DNA of 17,525 bases from an uncultured Verrucomicrobia subdivision 3 bacterium (GTDB lineage: Bacteria; Verrucomicrobiota; Verrucomicrobiae; Limisphaerales; UBA11358), in NCBI GenBank assembly GCA_903847285.1, contig CAINDH010000140.1:1-17525 (forward strand), read 5' to 3'. This document shows, piece by piece, positions 1 through 6,215 of this stretch (its first letter is position 1; every line of letters begins with the position of its first letter). The notes beneath the pieces are model-generated. The model did no database searches. It worked only from the letters and a program-made list of their open reading frames with translations, and was not told the DNA's origin. A program made the position numbers and the translations under genes.

Positions 1-123
1 GGAACATTCTATTTCAGGGAGGCACAGTGGACTGCTTATGAGATGACGCAGCGCTCCATGTCGATCGCTGAGAAGTCGGTTTTTTATTACTTTTCCAAGT
101 ACGGCCAAGCAGCGTTCATCTAA
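1..123 (+). CDS. C-terminal fragment of an unknown protein (5' end outside window)
   Basis: Frame 1 is open from the first base to a TAA at 121-123 and gives 40 residues, starting Gly-Thr-Phe-Tyr-Phe-Arg-Glu and ending Gly-Gln-Ala-Ala-Phe-Ile. The third codon positions are mostly G or C and the composition is protein-like, with several aromatic residues. I do not recognise the family. Forty open codons could occur by chance, so this is only a moderate call. It precedes other partial coding pieces (to 513), so it may belong to a degraded region. Confidence 0.35.
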   Translation, partial: GTFYFREAQWTAYEMTQRSMSIAEKSVFYYFSKYGQAAFI

Positions 124-184
124 GGTGGCGGAGTCTTGTTAGTTGCGGAATACTTGAGCCCGTAGCTTCATTCTAGTTGGATCC

Positions 185-427
185 ATGTCATCTAATGTAT
201 CAGAGAAGCTCTTCATTGAGCTCTGTAATTCGATGGGATTTGGGGTCCAAAAGGTGCCTGAGACGACGACTAAGACGCCAGATTTTAGGGTGCGATCGCC
301 CCGGGTTGAGTTCTTCGTTGAGGTTAAAGAACTAGTGCCAAATAAAGAGGAACGGGAAAATTTAATAGCAATTAGGGACCAGCGACTTGCCACGACGATG
401 AGCTTGCAGGTCGGGAAAAAGTCGTGA
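185..427 (+). CDS. Short PD-(D/E)XK nuclease-like protein, probably truncated
   Basis: An 80-residue ORF from an ATG. Near residues 31-49 it reads Thr-Pro-Asp-Phe-Arg-Val, then Phe-Phe-Val-Glu-Val-Lys-Glu. This matches the Pro-Asp ... Glu-x-Lys core of PD-(D/E)XK nuclease folds: an acidic residue after a turn, then a hydrophobic strand ending in Glu-x-Lys. A helix (Glu-Lys-Leu-Phe-Ile-Glu-Leu-Cys) precedes it, as usual in that fold. Proteins with this fold are normally well over 150 residues, so 80 is too short for a complete enzyme. The ORF ends just where another frame begins to look like a protein kinase tail, which suggests a deletion joint. Composition is more AT-rich than the neighbouring genes. 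The nuclease reading is inferred from the motif alone. It could instead be a small unrelated protein. Confidence 0.4.
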   Translation: MSSNVSEKLFIELCNSMGFGVQKVPETTTKTPDFRVRSPRVEFFVEVKELVPNKEERENLIAIRDQRLATTMSLQVGKKS

Positions 428-513
428 TGAAATGTTTGGAGTGTGATCCCGACCGGCGCTATCCGTTTTGCGGACTGATGCTGCGCGATTTACAGAACGC
501 GCTCTACGTTTGA
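412..513 (+). pseudogene. Remnant of a Ser/Thr protein kinase C-lobe
   Basis: The frame ending at TGA 511-513 encodes Val-Val-Met-Lys-Cys-Leu-Glu-Cys-Asp-Pro-Asp-Arg-Arg-Tyr-Pro, then an Arg-Asp-Leu-Gln-Asn-Ala-Leu helix. This resembles the last conserved block of bacterial Hanks-type kinases: a Cys-Leu ... Asp-Pro-x-x-Arg-Tyr motif followed by an 'Ala-x-Asp-Leu' helix. The invariant Arg of that block is present. Upstream the frame is closed by a TAG at 373-375, so no kinase catalytic core remains. Read from the ATG at 427, which overlaps the preceding stop, it would be a 28-residue peptide. I favour a decayed fragment. The start given marks where kinase-like residues begin and is approximate. 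Confidence 0.35.
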
Positions 514-528
514 ATCTCAAACAGTGCC

Positions 529-569
529 AAAAAAAACCTTCAGCCCGATCGCCGGGCTGAAGGTTTTTT
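529..569. terminator. Strong bidirectional rho-independent terminator
   Basis: A perfect 13-bp stem (535-547 with 553-565) closes a 5-base loop. It is preceded by an A run (529-534) and followed by T residues (566-569), so it works as a hairpin plus U-tract on either strand. It lies 22 bases past the stop of the minus-strand gene at 592, for which it is the obvious terminator, and also downstream of the plus-strand fragments ending at 513. Confidence 0.85.
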
Positions 570-591
570 GTTGATGGGATTGCGCCGGGAA

Positions 592-837
592 TTATTTCTT
601 GGCGGCTTTGATTTTGGCCCAGCGAGCGCGTTGCGCGGCGGCGATGGAGGCGCGGGCTGCAGGGCTGAAAAATTTCTTCTTCGCCGCACGGACGACGGGC
701 TGGCTGATGGCGGCGGTTTTGGCGGTGGAGCCACCAAGCGCTTTGTTGATGGCGGCAAGGCGGGCCTCAAGCTTGGCCTTTTCAGCGGTCAAGGATTGAT
801 GCAATGAGACGAATTGTTTCAATGAGTCGGTTTTCAT
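592..837 (-). CDS. Small basic protein with C-terminal Ser-Pro-Ala-Ala-Arg / Arg-Trp motif
   Basis: 81 residues from the ATG at 835-837. A TTG at 877-879 would add 14 residues, but it lies inside the promoter-like -35 hexamer, so the ATG is preferred. The first half is a charged, coiled-coil-like helix (Leu-Thr-Ala-Glu-Lys-Ala-Lys-Leu-Glu-Ala-Arg-Leu). The tail (about residues 58-81) is very basic, with a Ser-Pro-Ala-Ala-Arg start and a Gln-Arg-Ala-Arg-Trp-Ala-Lys core. Small proteins with a similar '(S/T)PEAR..I..AQRARWAK' tail are common in Verrucomicrobiota and some Acidobacteria and are usually annotated hypothetical. A nucleic-acid-binding role is plausible from the charge but unproven. 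It lies 80 bases downstream of the dipeptidase gene, with its own promoter-like site. Confidence 0.75.
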   Translation of the reverse strand: MKTDSLKQFVSLHQSLTAEKAKLEARLAAINKALGGSTAKTAAISQPVVRAAKKKFFSPAARASIAAAQRARWAKIKAAKK

Positions 838-849
838 AATTAGAGTAAC

Positions 850-879
850 ATTATTACTTGTTCCCGTCAGTTTTGACAA
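850..879 (-). promoter_or_regulatory. Promoter-like site for the small basic protein gene
   Basis: On the minus strand, TTGTCA (874-879) and AATAAT (850-855) are separated by 18 bases and match the sigma-70 consensus 5/6 at each hexamer. The predicted transcription start is near 843, leaving only about six bases before the ATG at 837. Confidence 0.4.
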
Positions 880-917
880 TGACCTTTTATTGCGAAGTTA
901 GGTGAAAGGTTGCGACG

Positions 918-2285
918 TTAGTCTGCCAGTTCCTGCCAGAGGTGCGCGCTCATCAACTGGCCGCGTTCAAAGCAGTCTAGGTTGAACTTTTCGTTCGGCG
1001 AGTGAGCATTGTCATCCGGCAGACCGATGCCGAGGAGTAGTGAATCCGCGCCAAGAATTTTTTTGAACTGATTTACTATGGGAATCGATCCGCCCTCGCG
1101 CATGACGATGGGTTCGCGGCCAAAGGCTTTTTTCAGGGCGCGCAACGCCGCCTGCGCTTCCGCGCCTGTGGGTGAGACATGATATGCCTCCGCACCGTGG
1201 CCGGCCTTGATTTCCATGCGCACGGTGGACGGACAATGTTTCTTCAGCCAAGCGCAAACCGCTTTGCGGACGTGCGCCGGCTTTTGATCGGGCACGAGGC
1301 GGCAGGTAATTTTTGCCCGCGCCCACGATGGCACGATAGTCTTGCTGCCTTCGCCTTGATAGCCGCTGGTGAGGCCGTTGATCTCAAACGTTGGACGCGC
1401 GCTGCGTTGTTCGGTGGCGCTAAAACCGTGTTCGCCAAAAAGCTGCGGCGCACCGACGAGCTTTTTCAACTGCGCATCGGTCATCGGATAACGTTTGGTT
1501 TGAGCGCGTTCAAATTTGGAGAGTGGCGCAACGCCATCGTAGAATCCGGGAATGTTGATGCGACCGTTTTTGGCGCGGGCTTGGGCAAGTAATTGTGCCA
1601 ATGCCAGCGCAGGATTATCTACCGAGCCGCCAAAGATGCCGGAGTGCAAATCGCGCGCCGGGCCGTGCAGGGTTATTTCAAACGCGATGATGCCGCGCAA
1701 ACCAACAGTGAGTGCCGGACAGTTTGGCGCGGGCATTCCCGTATCGGAAATAACGACGGCATCACAAGCGAGTTCTGTGCGGTGAGATTTTAGAAACGAG
1801 TCTAGGCTGGCGCTGCCGACTTCCTCTTCTCCTTCCAGCACGAAGGTCAAGTCGCAGGGCAGGGGCGTGTTCGTTTTGAGATAAGCTTCAACGGCTTTGA
1901 GGTGCGCGAAATTCTGGCCTTTGTTATCCGTGCTTCCGCGTGCAAAAAGATTTCGTCCGACGATGCGCGGTTCAAACGGTGGCGAGGTCCATATTTCTAA
2001 TGGTTCCGGCGGCTGCACATCGTAGTGACCATAGACCATGAAATGTTTGCGGCCTTTGGTTTTTAAGCGTGGCGTGGTGGCGGTAACAATCGGATGGCGA
2101 GCGGTGGTGTGAATTTTTGCCGTCAGCCCGATTTGTTGACAGTGCGCGGCCAGCCAAGTGGCGCAGGCGTTGAGGTCGGCGTTGTGCTTGGACTGCGCGG
2201 AGACGCTGGGGAAGCGCAGGTAGTCGCAGAATTCTACGAGGAAACGTTTTTGATTTTGCCGGAGATAATTGAGAACCGCTTGCAT
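918..2285 (-). CDS. M20-family metallopeptidase (dipeptidase, carnosinase/CPG2-like)
   Basis: A 455-residue cytosolic-type hydrolase with no signal peptide, predicted to cleave dipeptides or related amide bonds with two metal ions (typically Zn). The M20 ligand set is present in order: His-Tyr-Asp (H87, D89); the bridging Asp in Arg-Gly-Ser-Thr-Asp-Asn-Lys-Gly (D120); the Glu-Gly-Glu-Glu-Glu-Val-Gly cluster (151-157) with the general-base and metal Glu; Asp in Ile-Ser-Asp-Thr (D181); and His in Asp-Asn-Ala-His-Ser-Pro-Asn-Glu (H428). The dimerisation lid contains Asp-Leu-His-Ser-Gly-Ile-Phe-Gly-Gly, typical of the dipeptidase (carnosinase-like) branch. Length fits that branch (about 450-480). 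The start is the ATG at 2283-2285; a promoter-like site puts the transcript start at or next to this codon. The exact substrate cannot be told from sequence. Confidence 0.92.
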   Translation of the reverse strand: MQAVLNYLRQNQKRFLVEFCDYLRFPSVSAQSKHNADLNACATWLAAHCQQIGLTAKIHTTARHPIVTATTPRLKTKGRKHFMVYGHYDVQPPEPLEIWTSPPFEPRIVGRNLFARGSTDNKGQNFAHLKAVEAYLKTNTPLPCDLTFVLEGEEEVGSASLDSFLKSHRTELACDAVVISDTGMPAPNCPALTVGLRGIIAFEITLHGPARDLHSGIFGGSVDNPALALAQLLAQARAKNGRINIPGFYDGVAPLSKFERAQTKRYPMTDAQLKKLVGAPQLFGEHGFSATEQRSARPTFEINGLTSGYQGEGSKTIVPSWARAKITCRLVPDQKPAHVRKAVCAWLKKHCPSTVRMEIKAGHGAEAYHVSPTGAEAQAALRALKKAFGREPIVMREGGSIPIVNQFKKILGADSLLLGIGLPDDNAHSPNEKFNLDCFERGQLMSAHLWQELAD

Positions 2286-2291
2286 CCGATC

Positions 2292-2320
2292 ATGCTAGTG
2301 GGTTTGCCCGCGCCGCACAA
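2292..2320 (-). promoter_or_regulatory. Promoter-like site of the M20 dipeptidase gene
   Basis: On the minus strand, TTGTGC (2315-2320), a 17-base spacer, then TAGCAT (2292-2297). Seven bases past the -10 falls on the A of the ATG at 2285, so the mRNA would be leaderless. It shares a -10 starting with TAG with the grpE and tRNA-Lys sites in this window. Confidence 0.4.
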
Positions 2321-2412
2321 CCTCGGCTTGTGCGGTCAGAGAAATGGATTGAAAACGTCCGCGCATTTGGCAGGCTGGCAGCGTTCCCTCAAACACAACC
2401 AAACTAAATACC

Positions 2413-2727
2413 ATGAAAAAATTATTTATCTCCCTCACCTTGGCGGCTGGCTTTGCGACGGCCAGTTTGCACGCGGCCGATGCCAAGGGTTATCAAGTAA
2501 CCGGCCCGGTGGTTGAAGTGACCCCCAGCGTCATTGTCGTCATGAAGGATGAAAAGAAATGGGAAATCGCCAAAGACAAGTCCACCAAGGGTGGCGATGT
2601 GAAAGTCGGCGATAAGGTCACGGTTTATTACACCATGACCGCCACGGAAATTGAAGTGAAACCGGCCAAAGCGGAAAAGAAAGCTGACAAAGCTGAAAAG
2701 GCCGAGAAGAAAGCCGAGAAAAAATAA
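2413..2727 (+). CDS. Small exported protein with Lys/Ala/Glu-rich tail
   Basis: 104 residues. The N-terminus is a clear signal peptide: Met-Lys-Lys, a hydrophobic stretch, then Leu-His-Ala-Ala with cleavage likely around residues 21-23. The mature protein has a short beta-rich segment (about 27-80) with alternating Val/Ile strands (Val-Thr-Gly-Pro-Val-Val-Glu-Val) and a Val-Gly-Asp-Lys-Val-Thr-Val-Tyr-Tyr motif like small OB or barrel-type periplasmic domains. The last 24 residues are almost only Lys, Ala, Glu and Asp in repeats of Lys-Ala-Glu-Lys, probably a charged helix. I do not recognise a named family. It stands alone between a divergent neighbour and its own terminator (2741-2777). A periplasmic or envelope-binding role is a guess. 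Confidence 0.8.
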   Translation: MKKLFISLTLAAGFATASLHAADAKGYQVTGPVVEVTPSVIVVMKDEKKWEIAKDKSTKGGDVKVGDKVTVYYTMTATEIEVKPAKAEKKADKAEKAEKKAEKK

Positions 2728-2740
2728 ATTTCAGCAGTCA

Positions 2741-2777
2741 AATGCCGCTCCCGTTTTTCGGGGGCGGCATTTTTTTT
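2741..2777 (+). terminator. Rho-independent terminator after the small exported protein gene
   Basis: A 13-bp stem (2741-2753 with 2759-2771, one G-T wobble) closes a T5 loop and is followed by a T run to 2777. It lies 14 bases after the stop codon and separates this gene from grpE. Confidence 0.85.
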
Positions 2778-2800
2778 GGCATAACTTCCCGCATTGGCCG

Positions 2801-2829
2801 TTGCCGGGCGTCGGTGGTTCTGCTAGCGT
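2801..2829 (+). promoter_or_regulatory. Promoter-like site for the grpE-dnaJ-rsmE run
   Basis: TTGCCG (2801-2806), a 17-base spacer, then TAGCGT (2824-2829) preceded by TGC as in extended -10 promoters. The start would be near 2836, four bases before the grpE ATG. The match to the vegetative consensus is partial, but the same TTGCCG ... TGCTAG pattern recurs before tRNA-Lys. No CIRCE-type inverted repeat is visible here. Confidence 0.4.
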
Positions 2830-2839
2830 CTTGCACTGA

Positions 2840-3406
2840 ATGTTTGGACGTAAAAAGACTATGACTGAGACCGCTGCTGAAAACTTGCCGACTGAAAATG
2901 CCGCCGAAACCGCGCCGCTGACCGTTGAGCAATTGGCTGATTTGAAAACCCGCGCTGCCAAGGCGGATGAGAACTGGGAGCGTTTGCTGCGCACGACGGC
3001 TGACTTCGATAATTTCAAGAAGCGCGCCGCCCGTGAGAAAACTGAGTCGGCCCAATACGCTACGGCATCGTTGCTCACGAAAATTTTACCCGCGCTGGAT
3101 AATTTTGAAATGGCGCTCGCCGCCGCGCAGTCTGCCAAGGATGATAAACTAGCTTCGTTGCAATCCGGCGTGACGATGATTCAACAGCAGTTAAAAGGCA
3201 TTCTCCTCGAGGCAGGCCTCGAGGAAATTGACGCGACGGGCAAGCCGTTCGACCCGACGTTTCACGAAGCGGTCTCACAGCAGGAGTCCACCACCGTTGC
3301 CGAAGACCATGTTCTCCAGCAGTTGCGCAAGGGCTACAAATTCAAAGACCGCCTGCTGCGTGCAGCCACGGTCATCGTTGCCAAAAGACCGGCGGCGACT
3401 GCTTAA
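2840..3406 (+). CDS. grpE: Nucleotide exchange factor GrpE
   Basis: 188 residues. GrpE releases ADP from DnaK in the cytosolic Hsp70 cycle. The acidic, disordered N-terminus (to about residue 28) leads into a long helix with Glu-Asn-Trp-Glu-Arg-Leu-Leu-Arg and Thr-Ala-Asp-Phe-Asp-Asn-Phe-Lys-Lys-Arg, the GrpE dimer coiled coil. The C-terminal beta domain has the signature Gly-Lys-Pro-Phe-Asp-Pro ... His-Glu-Ala-Val and Gly-Tyr-Lys-Phe-Lys-Asp-Arg-Leu-Leu-Arg-Ala-Ala. Length is normal. A second ATG (2861) could also start it; the first is kept because of the promoter position. dnaJ follows after 27 bases, so the two are almost certainly co-transcribed. dnaK is not in the window. Confidence 0.95.
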   Translation: MFGRKKTMTETAAENLPTENAAETAPLTVEQLADLKTRAAKADENWERLLRTTADFDNFKKRAAREKTESAQYATASLLTKILPALDNFEMALAAAQSAKDDKLASLQSGVTMIQQQLKGILLEAGLEEIDATGKPFDPTFHEAVSQQESTTVAEDHVLQQLRKGYKFKDRLLRAATVIVAKRPAATA

Positions 3407-3433
3407 TTAAAACTTCGCACTCCACATTTTTCC

Positions 3434-4579
3434 ATGGCGAAACGTGACTATTACGAAATTCTCGAGGTAACCCGCGAAGAATCGGCTGACGGCATCAAAA
3501 AATCCTATCGTCGCCTCGCGGTCAAGTATCACCCGGACAAAAATCCCGGCGACAAATCCGCCGAGGAAAAATTCAAGGAGCTCGGCGAGGCTTACGAGGC
3601 GTTGAGCGACCCGCAAAAACGCGCCATATACGACCAGCACGGTCACGCGGCATTTGACCCCCGCCAGCGTGCGCGCGGCGGTGGCGGTGGTGGCGCAGGC
3701 TTCCACGATCCGTTCGATATTTTCCGTGAAGTCTTTGGCGGTGCGGGTGGCGGTAGCATTTTCGAAAATCTATTTGGCGGACAACAAAGTGATCCGTCTG
3801 GCCCGCAGCGCGGCGATGACTTGCGTTACGATCTGGAAATTTCGTTGGAAGAAGCGGCGCTGGGTTGTGAAAAAGAGATTTCCGTCACCAAGCTCGACAA
3901 GTGCGATGGCTGCAATGGCGCGGGCGCAGAGTCTGGCTCCAAAATGCGCCAGTGTGGAACCTGCGCTGGGCGCGGGCAGGTGCTGACCTCACGCGGAATT
4001 TTCAGCATCGCGCAAACGTGTCCGCATTGCAAAGGGCAGGGCGCCATCTTGGAACGTCCGTGCCGGAAATGTTCTGGCAGCGGCAAGCAGCAGCACTCGT
4101 CCAAAATTAAACTACGTATCCCGCCGGGTGTGGAAGGTGGGTCGCGGCTGCGCTCGCAAGGCAACGGCGAGGCGGGTTTTCGCGGCGGGCCAAGCGGCGA
4201 TCTTTACGTCGTGTTATTCGTGAAACATCACGACATTTTCAAGCGCGACGGCGATGATTTAATCTGCGATATCCCGGTAAGTTTCGTGCAAGCCGCGCTC
4301 GGTTCAGAATTTGAAGTGCCGACACTCGAAGGCCGCGCGACAATCAAAATGCCTGCCGGCACACAGCCGGGCACGACGTTTCGTGTGAAGGGCAAGGGCG
4401 TGAAAAATTTGCAAGGTTATGGTCAAGGTGATTTGCACGTTCGCATTCAGGTGGAAGTGCCGACGCAACTCAACGGCGCACAAAAAGCCAAGCTCAGCGA
4501 GTTTGCGGCGATGTGCGACGGCAAGGAAGCCCCGATCGCTAGCGGTTTTTTTGAGAAAGCAAAAACATTTTTCAAATAG
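3434..4579 (+). CDS. dnaJ: Chaperone protein DnaJ (type A Hsp40)
   Basis: 381 residues with all parts of a class A J-protein. The J domain has His-Pro-Asp at residues 33-35, the element that triggers DnaK ATP hydrolysis. A Gly/Phe-rich linker follows (about 76-120). The zinc domain (157-217) has four Cys-x-x-Cys-x-Gly-x-Gly repeats: [24 protein letters not shown] and CRKCSGSG, binding two Zn ions. The C-terminal substrate-binding beta domains include Arg-Ile-Pro-Pro-Gly-Val and Gly-Asp-Leu-His-Val-Arg. All eight zinc cysteines are present. It sits between grpE and rsmE on the same strand with short gaps, a common heat-shock operon arrangement. Confidence 0.97.
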   Translation: MAKRDYYEILEVTREESADGIKKSYRRLAVKYHPDKNPGDKSAEEKFKELGEAYEALSDPQKRAIYDQHGHAAFDPRQRARGGGGGGAGFHDPFDIFREVFGGAGGGSIFENLFGGQQSDPSGPQRGDDLRYDLEISLEEAALGCEKEISVTKLDKCDGCNGAGAESGSKMRQCGTCAGRGQVLTSRGIFSIAQTCPHCKGQGAILERPCRKCSGSGKQQHSSKIKLRIPPGVEGGSRLRSQGNGEAGFRGGPSGDLYVVLFVKHHDIFKRDGDDLICDIPVSFVQAALGSEFEVPTLEGRATIKMPAGTQPGTTFRVKGKGVKNLQGYGQGDLHVRIQVEVPTQLNGAQKAKLSEFAAMCDGKEAPIASGFFEKAKTFFK

Positions 4580-4616
4580 CGGCTGCCGAGGCGCGTAAGA
4601 TTCTCGGCCAGACTTT

Positions 4617-5363
4617 ATGCACCGTTTTTATCTGCCGCCGGAACATTGCCAAGGTGATTCGCTTCAGCTTGCCGGCCGTGAAGCGCATCATGCTCTGCAC
4701 GTGTTGAGGTTGAAGCGCGGCGATCGGGTGACTGTTCTCGATGGCTCGGGTAATGAATTAATCTGTGACGTAGAAAATGTTTCCAAAAATTTTCTCACCC
4801 TCGGCATCAAAGAAAAAAAATCCACTTCCGCACCTAGTTGCTCCATCACTTTGCTTGTGGCCGTGCCGAAAGGAAAAATCATCGAGAGCATCATCCAAAA
4901 AGCGGTGGAGTTAGGCGTTAACCGTATTGTCCCGCTACTCACCGAACGTGTCGTGACACAGCTCGATGACGACGGTGCGGCAGCCAAACGCGAGAAGTGG
5001 CAGCAGGTTGCAGTCGAGGCTATCAAACAATGTGGAGCGACGTGGTTGCCAAAAGTGGATGCGCCACAGAGCATCGCCGAATTTCTTGCTGGCGGTGAAA
5101 TATGGGAACTCGCGCTTATCGGTTCATTGCAGACGGTGCGCCGCCATCCGCGCGAATGGATTATAGATTTTGAACAGCAGCATGGACGTTTGCCGCAGTG
5201 TGTTGCCGTGTGGATTGGCCCCGAGGGAGATTTTACACTGTCAGAATTGGAGGCTATCGAAATTGCCGGGGCGAAGCCGGTGACGCTGGGCGCGTTGACC
5301 TTACGCGTGGAGACCGCGGCGATTTACTGTGTGTCGTTTTTGAACTACGAATTGCGCCGCTGA
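4617..5363 (+). CDS. rsmE: 16S rRNA (uracil-1498-N3)-methyltransferase RsmE
   Basis: 248 residues, the usual RsmE length. The enzyme methylates N3 of U1498 in the decoding region of 16S rRNA using S-adenosylmethionine. The N-terminal PUA-like domain (His-Ala-Leu-His-Val-Leu-Arg near residue 26) is followed by a SPOUT knotted domain: Val-Ala-Val-Pro-Lys-Gly-Lys; Gln-Lys-Ala-Val-Glu-Leu-Gly-Val; Trp-Ile-Gly-Pro-Glu-Gly-Asp-Phe (residues 199-206); and Leu-Gly-x-Leu-Thr-Leu-Arg-Val-Glu-Thr-Ala, which form the SAM-binding knot. It follows dnaJ by 37 bases; this dnaJ-rsmE order is known in several phyla. The start ATG has no visible ribosome-binding site, as for the other genes here. Confidence 0.95.
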   Translation: MHRFYLPPEHCQGDSLQLAGREAHHALHVLRLKRGDRVTVLDGSGNELICDVENVSKNFLTLGIKEKKSTSAPSCSITLLVAVPKGKIIESIIQKAVELGVNRIVPLLTERVVTQLDDDGAAAKREKWQQVAVEAIKQCGATWLPKVDAPQSIAEFLAGGEIWELALIGSLQTVRRHPREWIIDFEQQHGRLPQCVAVWIGPEGDFTLSELEAIEIAGAKPVTLGALTLRVETAAIYCVSFLNYELRR

Positions 5364-5425
5364 AGCACGACCGCATTTTCAATACGTTTTGCAGAAATTG
5401 GAAACGTCCACCCGCCATTGCGTCG

Positions 5426-5431
5426 TATAAG
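5426..5431 (+). promoter_or_regulatory. -10-like element before the CE12 esterase gene
   Basis: TATAAG matches the -10 consensus 5/6 and places a transcription start near 5438, two bases before the ATG at 5440. No good -35 hexamer lies at the normal distance; the nearest, TTGGAA at 5398-5403, is 22 bases away. Confidence 0.3.
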
Positions 5432-5439
5432 CTAATGGC

Positions 5440-6195
5440 ATGAAATCCAGATTATTTTTCCTCGCGGCGGTTTTATGCTCCATCGGAGCCTTCGCCGCGG
5501 AGACAACCAATGCGCATCACAAAATTAAAATCGTTCTCATCGGTGATTCTACGATGAATGATCAAGGTGGATGGGGCTACGGCTTCAAACAATTTCTCAA
5601 GCCCGATGCTGAGTGCATCAACGCCGCGATGAATGGTCGCAGCACGATGTCTTTTAAGAACGAAGGCCGCTGGACCAATGCGTTGGCATTGAAGGGAGAT
5701 TATTATTTTATCCAATTCGGCCATAATAACCAGCCAGGTAAGCCCGGGCGCTCCACAGATATGTCTACGTTCATCGCCGATATGAAACAGTATGTGGATG
5801 AGGCGAAAGCCATCGGTGCGAAGCCGGTTTTGGTCACGCCGCTATCCCGGCGGCAATGGGATAAGGGAAATACGGGCAAAATCAATTCATCGCTCGTTCC
5901 CTACGCAGAGGAAGTTCGTAAAATCGCGGCGGAGAAAAATGTTCCCCTCATTGAGCTACACGATCGTAGTTTGGAATACTACGAGAAGGTCGGTCGCGCC
6001 CAGGTGGAGAAGTTTAGCCCTATAAAGACTGTGGATGGCACGAACACCATTGACGGCACGCACCTCGCGGGCATTGGCCGTGTGCTGATAGCGCAGCTGG
6101 TGGTTGAGGAAATTCGTAAATCAATACCGGAACTTGCGTCGCATCTGCTGGTGGAGCCAAACCCGGAGGCGGTTGCTGAAATTAAATCGAAGTAG
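5440..6195 (+). CDS. Secreted SGNH esterase, rhamnogalacturonan acetylesterase-like (CE12)
   Basis: 251 residues. The signal peptide (residues 1-20: Lys-Ser-Arg, hydrophobic core, Ala-Phe-Ala-Ala) predicts export. SGNH blocks are all visible: Ile-Gly-Asp-Ser-Thr-Met-Asn-Asp with nucleophile S37; Met-Asn-Gly-Arg-Ser-Thr with oxyanion G66; Phe-Gly-His-Asn with N96; and Asp-Gly-Thr-His-Leu with catalytic D205 and H208. The GDST variant of the first block and the Gly-Arg-Ser-Thr block are typical of CE12 rhamnogalacturonan or pectin acetylesterases, which remove acetyl groups that block pectin lyases. Length matches the single-domain family. The next gene, a pectate lyase, begins 20 bases downstream, supporting both a shared transcript and the pectin substrate. 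Xylan or other acetylated glycans remain possible. Confidence 0.88.
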   Translation: MKSRLFFLAAVLCSIGAFAAETTNAHHKIKIVLIGDSTMNDQGGWGYGFKQFLKPDAECINAAMNGRSTMSFKNEGRWTNALALKGDYYFIQFGHNNQPGKPGRSTDMSTFIADMKQYVDEAKAIGAKPVLVTPLSRRQWDKGNTGKINSSLVPYAEEVRKIAAEKNVPLIELHDRSLEYYEKVGRAQVEKFSPIKTVDGTNTIDGTHLAGIGRVLIAQLVVEEIRKSIPELASHLLVEPNPEAVAEIKSK

Positions 6196-6215
6196 TAGGT
6201 TGTTTTCATATTCCA

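Noticed and set aside
838..879. TTG start giving a 95-residue version of the small basic protein
   Set aside because: The TTG is part of the -35-like hexamer, and the added residues are not of the same character; the ATG at 837 is better.
2730..2839. CIRCE heat-shock operator upstream of grpE
   Set aside because: No TTAGCACTC-N9-GAGTGCTAA or close variant is present; the only inverted repeat is the terminator of the preceding gene.
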